From Chara braunii (lineage: Eukaryota; Streptophyta; Charophyceae; Charales; Characeae), in NCBI GenBank assembly GCA_003427395.1, contig BFEA01000269.1, positions 310,770 through 339,595 on the forward strand: DNA of 28,826 bases, given 5' to 3'. Of the stretch, positions 19,220 to 28,642 are shown piece by piece. Numbering within the stretch: the stretch's first letter is position 1; every line of letters begins with the position of its first letter. A program made the translations under genes and the position numbers. Under the pieces are notes generated by a model. The model was given only the letters and a program-made list of their open reading frames with translations. It was not told the DNA's origin and did no database searches.

Positions 19220-19319
19220 GTAATTGCCATCATCTTGGTCTGAGGGGCGATTACGTATCGCACTCACTCTTTCTTTTCTTTTATTTTCTTCGAGCCTGAA
19301 TCGGACTAGGATAAAGTTC

Positions 19320-19642
19320 TTTTAAATTTGTCAAAGGTATAGGCGTAAATAAAATTTCACTATATGCAGGAGCGTGCTCTGGCCTTCGGCCCTTTGTTTT
19401 GTGTGTCAAATTCAATACATGTACGAGTTCACCTTACTGAAATGTAATGGGCATAATCCGCAGGAAACTAACATATGTCTGTGTAGGATCCTCGGAGACT
19501 ATACGTGAAACAACTTCAGGGGGTTAGTATAGTCGCCTTGAAACAAGTTGAAGGTAGTGTCCGTGCTATGTAGAGATACTACTCGTGTATGTATACTGAG
19601 CAACGACAGGCTCGAGCGGGCTAGTGGCCAACATAACAATTA
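19320..19642 (+). ncRNA. Group I intron remnant 1 (mitochondrial)
   Basis: Conserved core strings appear in order: P-like 'ttcactatatgcaggagc' (19355), Q-like 'aatccgcaggaaac' (19455), R-like 'gatcctcggagactatacg' (19488) and S-like 'agtatagtcg' (19526). R GACTAT and S ATAGTC can pair as P7. The intron ends just before LSU sequence 'gaacgtcgtgagacagttcg', near a known group I insertion region of LSU rRNA (around E. coli position 2584-2593). Confidence 0.65.
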
Positions 19643-19746
19643 GAACGTCGTGAGACAGTTCGGTTCCTATCTACCGTTGGTGATTTGAAGAGAACTGATA
19701 GAAGTCATCCCTAGTACTAGAGGACTGGGATGGGTCAACCTATGGT
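19643..19746 (+). rRNA. Mitochondrial LSU rRNA fragment with sarcin-ricin region
   Basis: 'gaacgtcgtgagacagttcg' matches the conserved region before helix 92-95, and 'agtactagaggactgggatg' is the sarcin-ricin loop segment. The fragment stops abruptly near 'ctatggtgg', where cox3 begins. It is a non-functional nuclear copy. Confidence 0.8.
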
Positions 19747-19747
19747 G

Positions 19748-19842
19748 GAGCAAGCCCTTTATGGCATATTAGCCACTATTCTTCTAGCTTTAGTATTTAC
19801 TGCATTTCAAGGAATGGAATATGTAGAAGCTCCTTTTACCAT
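19748..19842 (+). pseudogene. cox3: cox3 fragment (cytochrome c oxidase subunit 3), part 1
   Basis: The frame reads [20 protein letters not shown] followed by [10 protein letters not shown]. This is the conserved membrane helix and loop of subunit 3 of cytochrome oxidase, a mitochondrial inner-membrane protein. A TGA follows directly at the break. The roughly 40 residues that should follow before part 2 are missing. Confidence 0.8.
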
Positions 19843-19865
19843 TTGATGGGAGTGAAGAGTGATAG

Positions 19866-19950
19866 AAGACACCATTTCGGGTTTGAAGCTGCCACTTGGT
19901 ATTGGCATTTTGTTGATGTGGTTTGGTTATTCCTATTTGTATCTATTCAT
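19866..19950 (+). pseudogene. cox3: cox3 fragment, part 2 (C-terminal helix)
   Basis: Reads [20 protein letters not shown] then FLFVSI, the well-known C-terminal motif of cytochrome oxidase subunit 3 with the conserved Glu and the WYWHFVD block. It ends at the joint with cob. Confidence 0.9.
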
Positions 19951-19957
19951 CAAGCTT

Positions 19958-20098
19958 TTTTGGTTACTTGTGGCAGATTGTTGACTTTTAGGCTGGATTG
20001 GATGTCAACCTGTGGAAGCACCGTGTGTAACTATTGGACAAATTGCATCAGTTTTTTTTTTCTTATACTTTGCAATTACGCCCTTTCTTGGTAACTAG
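19958..20098 (+). pseudogene. cob: cob 3' fragment (cytochrome b C-terminus)
   Basis: Reads FWLLVADC, then TGA in place of a residue, then [20 protein letters not shown]. This is the last helix of cytochrome b. A T run at 20051-20061 carries a one-base shift; after it FAITPFLGN and a stop (20096-20098) close the gene as in mitochondrial cob. The TGA and the shift show it is dead. Confidence 0.85.
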
Positions 20099-20285
20099 AA
20101 GCAAAAGTTATCAAAAATCATGGTGCATAGCTTTCATTTCGAATTGAATCCCAACTCACTCTTTATGTGATTGTTTGAATCAATTAACTTAGATTCATTG
20201 ACTTCAGTCAATGAGTAACTGTCTTGACGCCAGCTTTGGCTGGATTTGGGCTCGCCAGAGTTCAGATGCAAGAGGCGAATAATGG

Positions 20286-20321
20286 AAGTCCCAGTAAACG
20301 GCGGTAGGAACTCTAACTGTC
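20286..20321 (+). rRNA. Mitochondrial LSU rRNA fragment (near position 1900-1920)
   Basis: 'cccagtaaacggcggtag' followed by 'aactctaactgtc' matches the conserved LSU segment just upstream of 'ctaaggtagc'. It is cut by a group I intron at this conserved region, a known insertion hotspot. LSU similarity may start somewhat earlier but I cannot place it. Confidence 0.65.
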
Positions 20322-20545
20322 AACTTTAGGGCAGTTACAAAATCTGGCTATATGCTGGAACACTCGCAATTCTTACATACACTACCGAGAAATACGGCAG
20401 TAAGGCCACTCGAGTGGATAGAGTCAATCAGCAGGCTCGCTAGACGAAGCATCCCTATCGATCCTCGGAGGCCATACGCCAGACGCACGGAAACTACCAA
20501 TTGTGATGATATGGTCCAATCCTCATGGTGACATGAGGCGCAAGA
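20322..20545 (+). ncRNA. Group I intron remnant 2 (mitochondrial)
   Basis: P-like 'aaatctggctatatgctgga' (20340), Q-like 'aatcagcaggctc' (20426), R-like 'gatcctcggaggccatacgc' (20460) and S-like 'gatatggtcc' (20508). P7 can form from GCCATA and TATGGT, a covarying change from intron 1. Its downstream LSU exon is not visible, so the piece is 3'-truncated or rearranged. Confidence 0.7.
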
Positions 20546-20654
20546 GCACACATTGTTTTCCGCAAGCAGGGCTACTACATTAGTTTTCCATTGATGATTG
20601 GAGGCAGAAGTCCTGGACTTTCTTTATCAAGATACGTCAGTTTTCAGTTTGCTC

Positions 20655-21147
20655 CAGTGTTGCACACCCCGACCGTCGGCGACCCTCGACTGGTCGGCTG
20701 GTCAGCACCTACTGGTCGGGGGTCGTCGGCACCCCGCAAAAAAATAAAAAATAAAAAAAATAAGGGGGGGGGTCCAGAACCCCTAATAACCCCACGAACA
20801 CCCCCATACCAACCCCAAATACCCCCATACACCCCCCCAACACCCACAAACCGCCCCCCAACACCCTCATATCCCCCCCAAGTACCCCCTATACCACCCC
20901 TATGCCCCCTATATCCCCCTATGCAACCCTCCCCCAACCCCCCCATCCCCAAAAATTTATCAGCGGATTTGGGCTGTACTCAGCAAGCACAGTACAGCTT
21001 CCAACTCAGATCTGAAAAAAAAATAGTGGTATGGTTGTTTTCTGAGCGGTCGGCACTGGTCGGCTGCAATACGGTCGGCGGTCGGGGTCGGCGGTGGGGG
21101 TCTGCGGTTGGGGTCGGCGGTCGGCGGTCGGCAGGGGTGCAACCATG
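20655..21147 (+). mobile_element. hAT-like MITE, copy 2, complete
   Basis: A 493-bp element flanked by the 8-bp duplication gtttgctc (20647-20654 and 21148-21155). Terminal inverted repeats are CAGTGTTGCACACCCC and, at the other end, CATGGTTGCACCCCTG. Both ends carry clusters of gtcgg/ccgac. The middle is a C-rich tract with repeats of the type 'cccccatac'. Long frames across it come from low-complexity sequence. An 8-bp duplication with CA-starting ends fits hAT; it has no transposase. Confidence 0.8.
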
Positions 21148-21308
21148 GTTTGCTCCTAATTGTCATGCATTCCGCTTTGGTTTTCTGCTTTCAACTTGGC
21201 TCGATCATGTTTGCCATTGTTTTGTCCTCTGTGAGATATTGCAATCTGGAATATTGGTATTCTCATCGCGTGGTTCCTTCCATCGGTGTCTTTCCTTCCA
21301 TGATGTAG

Positions 21309-21354
21309 GTGCTGGGAAAAGCCGTCTCTGAAGCTTATGAGTGGCTATTACAAG
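21309..21354 (+). CDS. M3 (thimet oligopeptidase-like) metallopeptidase, internal exon 1
   Basis: Bounded by an acceptor (ccatgatgtag) and a donor (caag|gttagt), this 46-nt exon reads, after one leading base, CWEKPSLKLMSGYYK. This corresponds to the segment after PSQMLENW in M3 zinc oligopeptidases; the leading G would complete that Trp codon. Exon phase matches the next exon exactly: this one ends in phase 0 and the next starts GAC in phase 0. M3 enzymes cleave short peptides in cytosol or organelles using a HEXXH zinc site, which would be encoded upstream. I cannot find the upstream exons in this window. Family assignment is from remembered motif patterns in two adjoining exons, not a search. 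Confidence 0.65.
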
Positions 21355-22219
21355 GTTAGTCAGCATGCTGGTGGTTTTGTTTCCACTCTGTTCGGTGTGC
21401 TGTTTCAATGTCTTGTTGTCCCTTGTCCCCCGAGTGTGAAGAAACATGTCCTTAGGATGCATCTGCTCTGTCGGAGTGTTTTTTTTTTTAACTATGCTAC
21501 TCATTAAAGAGTTTTGTCTGTTTTTTTCTGTGCTACAGTGCTATTGTTTTAAATTTTTGTTCCTGTTTTTCTGTGCTGTTTCAATGAGTGGCTATGTAAG
21601 TCGGGCGGTACCATATGAACTGGTTGGTAGGATTTGGGGAAAGTCATATTATGTGGATTGAATGGTACTAACACACACGCCTCCAAAAAACTTATTCACA
21701 TGGGCAGCATTAAGTACAACTCGGCCCTAGGCATGGCTAGGGGTTATTAAGCAGGCTGGGTGGTATTATGCGGCCTCGGTGATATGATGTGGGTTGGGTG
21801 GTACACATTGGGGTACTTGTACAACTCTCCCCTGTGCACACTTCCATGCGCTGCTCATTCACACTGTGTACTTGTATTGTAGCAGGGCATGCGTTCCAAC
21901 TCAAGTATGGCCTGGGTAGCATGCTTTCACAAGAAAACAAATGGCAGGCTATGCTTTATATGCCTTCTGTTCGCGCCGGCCAAGACATCACCCATGACAA
22001 AATGGCGGCCCACGACGTTTCGGCTGGCCGCAGTTTGTTCTCCCCCTCTCTGCTTTACTTGCCAGCTATTCGAGCGGTCAGCCAAAACGTCATGTGCCCC
22101 ACCCTATCTCTTGCGATGTTTCGGTTGGCCGCGTGTTGGTGCAATCTTTCATCGGGCTCAGCAGATACTGTTGACCGGCCTACTGGAACCGGTGACCCCG
22201 AAACCTGTGAACTGACACT

Positions 22220-22490
22220 GTACCGAAGGCTTCGCCCTTTCGCCCTTTGGGCAATCTGGAAGTGGAGGTGCAAGGGAACGATAGATGCACAATCTGCAAC
22301 CTCAGAAGAAGCATGGTTCGGCCTTACCCAAATGCTGCAGGATGAGTATCATTCCGACTGGGCAAAGGCCAGGCAACAGATTGAAAGCAATCCTATCAAG
22401 AGACAGGAAATCACTGAAAACTTCAACCAACAAGTGTTGGGAAAGGGCAAATTAGGAACCATCACAGCGGGCACGCTCAGACTGAACTGA
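22220..22490 (+). pseudogene. LINE 3' fragment (C-terminal end of ORF2)
   Basis: Reads RPFALWAIWKWRCKGTI and later NFNQQVLGKGKLGTITAGTL before TGA. This aligns with the C-terminus of the LINE at 25219-28642 (NTLWAIWKNRCAITY, then FISKLGNGLLGIINNDRLIL). It is a severely 5'-truncated copy of a related but diverged LINE. Sequence upstream in the same frame (from 21789) is not LINE-like and is open by chance. The 3' flank after 22490 may be its untranslated region; the end is not defined. Confidence 0.65.
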
Positions 22491-23374
22491 TCACCGGGCA
22501 CGGCAAGTGGCAGACCAAGACCTCATGGATGAAGTCCGCTCACAGCAGGAGTCGTCTCATGCGTCACACATTCACCCGCTTGGGGTAACCCCTCCTGCAG
22601 GACTGGTGGCAAGGGATACGCAGTGGTTTCACTGCGTGCCATAACACACCACGAGTAGGCGGGCCAAGTGCCAGGTCATGGAGCAGCGCGGGGCTCCCCG
22701 AGGCGCCCTGAGACCATAGGGCAGGGGCAGGGATGTTAGCGGAGGGCTTTGGCGGATGCATGTCAGGAACTCCTGGGCGAGTCAGGCATAGGGCCAACGT
22801 CCAACGAGCTGAGGGGTCAGGCTAAATTGGGCTCTCATCGACTATTCACAACAGCCATGCAAGATATAGTGAACGTCAGAATAGCAACCATGGGTCAATG
22901 TATGTCAGATAGGCTAACTTAGGCAGGGGTGAGGGGTGATACATCCTTCCCGCGGGAAGTAATTAATGACATCCACTCGGGCCTCTCAAGCGTGATGAGG
23001 AGGCGCATCATGAGTGGCTGTTGTAATCTTTTCTGACTTGCCGAGGAACCAGACTGACGCCTCCCAGAATGGAAAGGAGCCGGAACCCGTAAGGCCTGGG
23101 GGAAAAAAGAAGAAGATAGAGAAGTTGGTACCGGATGCACACAGCCGCACATTGCCGCGGGCTCAACCCCGCTTGTAGATGCGAAGACTAGGTTGTTCAG
23201 CCTCTGGCCAAACCACCACTTTGACCCGGTTCTTACAGAGAGGTGCTGGGTGACGCTGACATTAGGGTCTCGTTAGACACAGCGATTCGTGAGTTTCGAG
23301 GACGAGTTTTTGGAAGAATTTGTGATTTTCAAGGATTTTCTGCTTCATCGTTTCATGTGTCCTAGCTCAATCCA

Positions 23375-23446
23375 GCGACCTAGCTCAGTTGTTTAGGCAT
23401 GCAAGTGGCATTCAGGAGGTTGTGGGTTCAATCCCCATGACCACCT
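23375..23446 (+). repeat. tRNA-like sequence, probable SINE head
   Basis: An A-box-like TAGCTCAGTTG (23381) and a B-box-like GGGTTCAATCCCC (23424) stand at tRNA spacing, and the T-arm stem GTGGG/CCCAT can pair. The acceptor stem and anticodon arm do not pair well, so a working tRNA is unlikely. It is followed by a gtgagtgcgagt-rich stretch to about 23545, which may be the SINE body. Confidence 0.5.
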
Positions 23447-24062
23447 GCAGCGCACTTAGTGCCAACGGACTGTGAGTGCGAGTGCGAGTATTAGCGAGGT
23501 CTATGACCAACACGGGTGTGAGTCCGAGCGCGAGTGGGTTGTGTGTGGTGTGTGGGAGAATATTGGCCATAACCTCTGCAGCTACTCGATCAGGGGTGGG
23601 GACCAATGAGAAAGGGAGGCACAGCTACTGATAAAATGCTCGCTCTTTGCGTTAGCCGGACCCCCACCGGCGGCCCCACCCCATCTCTGACTACCGCTGT
23701 TGGGGCGGGGGGCAACATGATTTACCTCGTTTGCAATTCCCTATGCTTGCAGGGGTCCCCTCTATATAGTCTTAGGAGTAGTGGTAGGAAGGTAGTGAAA
23801 GGCAAAAATAATTCGAGAGAAGAACATAGTGTAGTTTTTTAAAAGACGAAAGAAAAAAAAAAGAAAAATCGTTTCAAGAACAATCCTTGAGAAGTTATAT
23901 CATTTACCAAAAACAAAAAAGTTGTGCTTCAGGCTTTTGGCCCAATTGGGCGCCACCATGAATCAAATTCGGAGGATGCCCTCTCCAGTCTGAAGAGATC
24001 AGTCCTTGAATTTCGAAGATCCTCGCGAGGTTCTTTGAGGATCTGTAGAAAATGAGGTTTTC

Positions 24063-24142
24063 TGAAAATCTGGACAAAATGGCTGTGTCCTCCTTGAAAA
24101 TCTGGACAAAATGGCTGTCCCCTCCTTGAAAATCTGGACGCA
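24063..24142. repeat. About 32-bp tandem repeat
   Basis: 'gaaaatctggacaaaatggc' occurs twice, with a third shorter unit ('gaaaatctggac'), spaced by 'tgtgtcctcctt' and 'tgtcccctcctt'. Confidence 0.9.
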
Positions 24143-24305
24143 TCCTTGAACCGTTTTCCATTTTTTTCTCAAGGATTTCGACGAGACATCCTTAAGGAGT
24201 GTCTAATGAGACCCTTTTCAACTGCCTACAATCTGCTCCTTCACTTGACTCTCCTCCTCACACAATCTCTAGCAAGAAAGAAAGAGTGGTAGAAAAGGTT
24301 TAACT

Positions 24306-24600
24306 CCTCACTCGCTATGCCGGCCAGCAAGCATGGGGAGATTTCACAAACTCCAAATATCACAGATGTCAACATAGGGGATCCTCTCCCCGCGCTCTGA
24401 AGTATGTATTTTACCGCTTGTGGACGTTGCATGTAGGAAAGCTCCAATGCCGCACTCACTCGCTATGTGCACCTGCCGACCAGCATCATGGCAAGATTTC
24501 GAAAACTCCTAGTACCTCGGATGACATCGCCGGGCATCTTCTCGTCACAGCTCAAAGGATGTGTTTTGCCTCTTGTGGATGTTGCATGAGCCACCTGGGG
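24306..24600. repeat. 148-bp imperfect tandem duplication
   Basis: 'cactcgctatg...gccagcaagcatgg...agattt' at 24309 is matched by 'cactcgctatg...gaccagcatcatgg...agattt' at 24457. Both end 'gcttgtggacgttgcatg' / 'tcttgtggatgttgcatg'. Not obviously transposon-derived. Confidence 0.75.
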
Positions 24601-24671
24601 TGCAAGCAAGGAAGATGCCTTTCCTCATGCTTAGTTGCGACCTGCTTGCTTTGGTCAGAAGACTGTTCGGC

Positions 24672-24781
24672 CTACCGTCTTCACCATAATAGAACGCCCG
24701 GTAATTATCGCCGTATCTGGCTGAAAGTTGTGCCAAATACAGCAATAATGGTCGGGCGTTCTATTTGGGTGAAGACGGTAG
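24672..24781. mobile_element. 110-bp foldback MITE
   Basis: The left arm 24672-24700 and right arm 24753-24781 are inverted repeats matching at about 27 of 29 positions, and looser pairing continues inward to 24720/24733. It can fold almost entirely into one hairpin. If TA (24673-24674 and 24779-24780) is the target duplication, the inner 104 bp starts CCGTCTTCACC, fitting a Tc1/mariner-type MITE. Confidence 0.75.
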
Positions 24782-24994
24782 TGTACTGAGAATGAAAGGA
24801 GCATATGGCAGCCCAATGGAAGCTCATAAAGAAATGTGGGGCACTACGAACCTCCAATCGTGGCAATTGGGCAAAAAGTCCGAAGGAACTTAAAGGAAGG
24901 TTATAGAACTCGTTGTGATTACTTATTTTGCACTGACTGAGCCGATTGGTTTACCTTTAATGTTGGCCTCCTGTTGTTGCTTGTATGTGTGCAG

Positions 24995-25091
24995 GACAAG
25001 AGCACTCCTATTCCAGATACACTCTGTGACACTTTAGTGAGCACAAAAAAAGCTCATGCAGGCTTGCTTACAAAGCGGCAGCTGCTGTTTG
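24995..25091 (+). CDS. M3 (thimet oligopeptidase-like) metallopeptidase, internal exon 2
   Basis: A 97-nt exon with a strong acceptor (ttgcttgtatgtgtgcag) and donor (tttg|gtaagc). It reads DKSTPIPDTLCDTL followed by KKAHAGLLTKRQLLFG. This matches the M3 segment after the H/YYK block: a P-x-x-L stretch, then AGLxxxRQLxFG. Joined to the previous exon it gives GYYK-DKSTPIP, as expected for M3 proteins. It ends in phase 1. The later part of the protein (GYDAGYYxYLWS region) is not in the window, since the L1-like LINE occupies the next intron up to near the end. The gene may be functional if the intron is spliced; nothing here tests that. Confidence 0.7.
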
Positions 25092-25218
25092 GTAAGCTTT
25101 CCATGTGTGGAAGTCCTTGCTTTGATCCCATTTCTCAACCCTTACGTGCTTTTCCCCATATTCCGAATAAGGGAAGAATTGCACCTCTACAACACCCTGG
25201 GCTTGCATGACAGTATGT

Positions 25219-28200
25219 TGCAAGAAAAGAACCCATAGAAAAGAAAGAGAGGAGTCAATGAGAAACGTGATAGACATAGCAGAAATAAACTTACAGAAAA
25301 ACCCAAACTCAGAATTCTACGCAGAACTACTCTTAAACTCTAAAGAAGAGTTGACCGAATGGATTAAACTAAAGCTCAACGGCCTTCAATTAAGAGCTAG
25401 GGTGAAAGATTGGGAACTGAATGAAAAAATGTCCAAATTTTTCTTCCAGAAGATCAAAGCAAACTCCAGGAATTCCAAAATAGAATGCCTACAGGACGAA
25501 AATGGCAACCCAACCACTGAAACAACAAAACTAGTAAACATAGCAACCACATTCTACAAAGACCTCTATACCTCCAAGATACCCATAGGAGGCAACTACT
25601 CAACAAACAAAGCAAGAGAGAAGTTCTTGACCCACCTAGACCAATCCATATCACCAGAAATAGCAAAAACACTAGAAGAACCCATATCATTAGAAGAATT
25701 ACATAAAGCCCTTATCGAACTCAAACCCAACAATGCCCCAGGAAGAGACGACCTCTCTAAGGAATTCTGGATGGCTGGATGGCACACACTAGGCCCACTC
25801 CTCCTCAGCTTCCTCAACAGAGCATGGGAGGAGGAAACACTAGGCCCAGAACTGAGTACGGGGGTGGTGACACTACTATATAAAAAGGGTAACAAAGAGG
25901 ACATAGAAAACTACAGACCCATCTCATTATTAAATGTATCCTACAAAATCCTAGCCAAACTCCTAGCCACTAGAATAAACAAAATCACAGGAAGATGCTT
26001 CCACCGAGATCAAACAGGGTTCATACCTGGAAGACTCATCCTGGACAATGTAATGTCCCTTTACGAATCCACGAGGATAATCAACCATAAACGAATTGCA
26101 GCAGCCATTCTCTTCTTTGATTTTGAGAAAGCATACGACCAAGTGAATTGGGACTTTTTCCAGGCCAGCATGAAAAGAATGGGAGTAGGACCTATCTTCC
26201 AGAAATGGGTGAGAATACTCTACAATGACGCACAAGCGATAGTTCAAGTCAATGGCTTCCTCTCGAACCCCTACCCAATGACAAGGTCAGTAAGACAAGG
26301 AGACCCATTAGCAGCACCGATCTTCCTTTTCGTCATGGAGGCCATCGCCACCTTCCTAAGAAAAGATAGATCAATTGAGAGAATAGAAAACATCACAGAC
26401 GAACGCTGTCAACACCTTCACATCCCCACCACCCTCTTATTCGCAGACGACCTTACAGTACTAATCAGAGGAACAGATTCTTCCTTCCAAGCCCTGATAA
26501 GACTAATGCAAGCATTTCAACTAGCCTCAGAAATGAAAGTCAACTGGACCAAGACAACAGGCTGGTGGACCGCAGACACACCTCCTCCCACAGAACTCTC
26601 CCCTCCAGGTCTACAGTGGACAGATCCAGATTCACCAATCCGATTCCTGGGCATTAATCTCAACCTCAAAGGATGCCACCAGATTTCAGCAGCGACACTC
26701 TTGTCCTCAATGGTTAATAGAATGCACACCTAGAAAGCCACACACACCTCCCTTCTAGGTAGGGTACTAGCGCTCAACAATTCGATCCTAGCAATGATGT
26801 GGTACTCCACCTCCATATGGTTCCCAGCCTCAGACTTCCAAAACCAGTTAAGGAAAAAAGCCGCAGCATTCCTTTGGACAAGTAATCCGGACAAGGAACA
26901 CTTTATCCACAAGGTGGCCTGGCAGATAAGTCACCAGCCCAAAAAACAAAGGGGGCTTAGGCCTTATAGACCCTACCCGCCAAATACAGGCTTTACAAAT
27001 CAAATGGGTCATAAGCCTAGCCCTACAAGACAATCTACACTGGACTCCACTAGTTCTCAATCACATCAGAGAACTCGCTCCCTTCACCTCCCCACCCAAT
27101 ATGATAGGCCTCTTCTGGATTTTCAACAAATTCTGGCCACTACCGAAAGGGAAACAGAGACGGCCCGATCAAACACACCAGAGGAACGTTAACGAATCCC
27201 CCCAGACTAAATCACTCTGGGAGCAAATTCTACACATCTGGAGAATCATCTTCCCAGAGAACAAAATGGGTCCAAAGAGAAAAGACGAAGTCCTTAGACA
27301 AACCCCTATTCGGTAACCCACTGATTAGGAATGACAAAAGAGAAAGCCTCACACTCTCAAAATCAGAACCCAAATGGGGGCACTGGCTAGAAAAGGGAAT
27401 ATGGCAAATCAAACACATTTGGGACGAACCAAACAAAACCTGGAAAACAGAAAGAGACCTACGAGAACAACTTAAAGGAGTTCACCACCTACAAACTAAC
27501 TTAACTGACATCATAGACTGCATCCCCCTCCACTGGCGAGCCCTACTAAAATCAAAACAAGAATGGCAAATTGGAGACTGGGCCATCAACAATGACTCCT
27601 CATAATCCAGGAAGTCCTCGAATTCAAGAACTATGAACCCCACAACAAAGAATGGATTTGCTGCGACATACACACCCTAGAAGAACCAGGAAACCCGGTA
27701 AGCTATATCACTACAAACAGCAGAGCAGAAGGAGCATTCAGACACAGCAACCTGCGAAGAATCAAGATCTTAGGAGGGGAAAGAAAAAAAGTCTATAAAC
27801 CCCACATTAACGTCTGCGATCTAGAGGTCGATCCCACAGAATGGACATGGAGCTCCCCCGCTGGTTCTACCCTCATCTCCAACTTGTACAAACTAACTGA
27901 CTACACACCTAAACTAGGCTACCATCTTTTCACCAAACCCATTTCAATATCCAACACAATACGCAACAGGTGGACGAAGGAGGAACCACAATTAGCCAAC
28001 ACCCACTTTAAACTCCCCTGGCCCACAGTCCTATCCACAAGACCGGTTAAGCTAGCAGGCCTAAGATGGCTAATAGCCTTTAGAGCAGTCCCAGTAAACA
28101 AATGGTTGGCCATCAGACACAAACAAGATAACAGATCCGAACAGGAATCCTGGTGTAAGGTATGCAACCTTGATATTCCTGAAACCCTAAACCACTGTTT

Positions 28201-28642
28201 AATGGATTGCCCAAAGGCAAGATCCCTCTGGAAAGCCCAAGAATCATCGTGGTTAAAAATCTCGGACTCTCCCCTACTAATTAACCCCGCCACACTATTC
28301 CTCAACCTCAACCAATCACCCCCACTAAAAGGATTCGAAGCCTTCCTCGCCTCCCAAATCAAGAAAAACACCCTATGGGCCATATGGAAAAACAGATGTG
28401 CAATCACCTACGACGACAGACTCACCCCCCCCGAAAACCCACTAATCATTATCAGACAACTAATAGACACCGAAATTCACGCCCTATGGAAAAAACAACT
28501 CAAGAACCTCCCAACTGACCCGGACAAAAAGAATCTATTAATCCAAAAATTCTTCATCTCCAAACTAGGCAATGGGCTACTTGGCATAATTAACAACGAC
28601 AGACTAATTCTAAAAAATTGGCTATCCATAACACAAACATAA
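25219..28642 (+). pseudogene. L1-like LINE ORF2, 5'-truncated and broken
   Basis: The reverse transcriptase of a non-LTR retrotransposon. From the ATG at 25207 (outside the element), residue 235 begins NYRPISLLN, motif A is FFDFEKAYD (303-311, catalytic D305), motif B RQGDPL (363-368) and motif C FADD (412-415). A single TAG at 26731-26733 interrupts the frame, which then resumes (RVLALNNSILAMMWY). Frameshifts near 26955, 27290 and 27600 follow. The last section (27606-28642) has a zf-RVT type knuckle, C-KVC...NHCLMDC, before PKARSLW, and ends at TAA 28640-28642. ORF1 and the endonuclease domain are absent, so the copy is 5'-truncated, as expected after incomplete target-primed reverse transcription. 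It sits in the intron after M3 exon 2. Its plus strand is strikingly rich in A and C. Confidence 0.9.

Larger units (their letters stand above)
19290..20640. mobile_element. Mosaic nuclear insertion of mitochondrial DNA (NUMT)
   Basis: Pieces of mitochondrial LSU rRNA, two group I introns, cox3 and cob lie next to each other in an order not expected of a working genome. A downstream LSU piece precedes an upstream one, and cox3 is internally deleted. Stops and an indel break the protein pieces. Exact borders are uncertain; the right border lies before the MITE target duplication at 20647. Confidence 0.75.
23264..24215. mobile_element. TIR element, about 950 bp, non-autonomous
   Basis: The ends GGGTCTCGTTAGACAC (23265-23280) and GTGTCTAATGAGACCC (24199-24214) are inverted repeats matching 15 of 16. 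Subterminal parts are also loosely inverted (tttcaaggatttt / ctcaaggattt). The left flank ends TTA, the right starts TTT, so a 3-bp duplication of the PIF/Harbinger type is possible but not exact. No transposase frame is seen. A tRNA-like sequence and a 32-bp tandem repeat lie inside. Confidence 0.6.
21355..24994 (+). other. Inferred 3.64-kb intron of the M3 peptidase gene
   Basis: Between donor gttagt and acceptor tgtatgtgtgcag. It is filled with a LINE 3' fragment, a TIR element with an internal tRNA-like sequence, a 148-bp duplication and a foldback MITE. Stretches 21355-22220, 22500-23260 and 24782-24960 hold nothing else I recognise. Confidence 0.6.

Noticed and set aside
20591-21331. 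246-residue open frame with Pro-rich centre
   Set aside because: It runs through the hAT-like MITE, whose low-complexity C tract keeps the frame open.
21789-22219. N-terminal part of the 233-residue open frame before the LINE fragment
   Set aside because: It shares no similarity with LINE proteins and no motif; it is probably open by chance upstream of the truncation point.
23375-23446. Functional tRNA gene
   Set aside because: A and B boxes are present but the acceptor and anticodon stems do not pair; kept as a tRNA-like repeat only.
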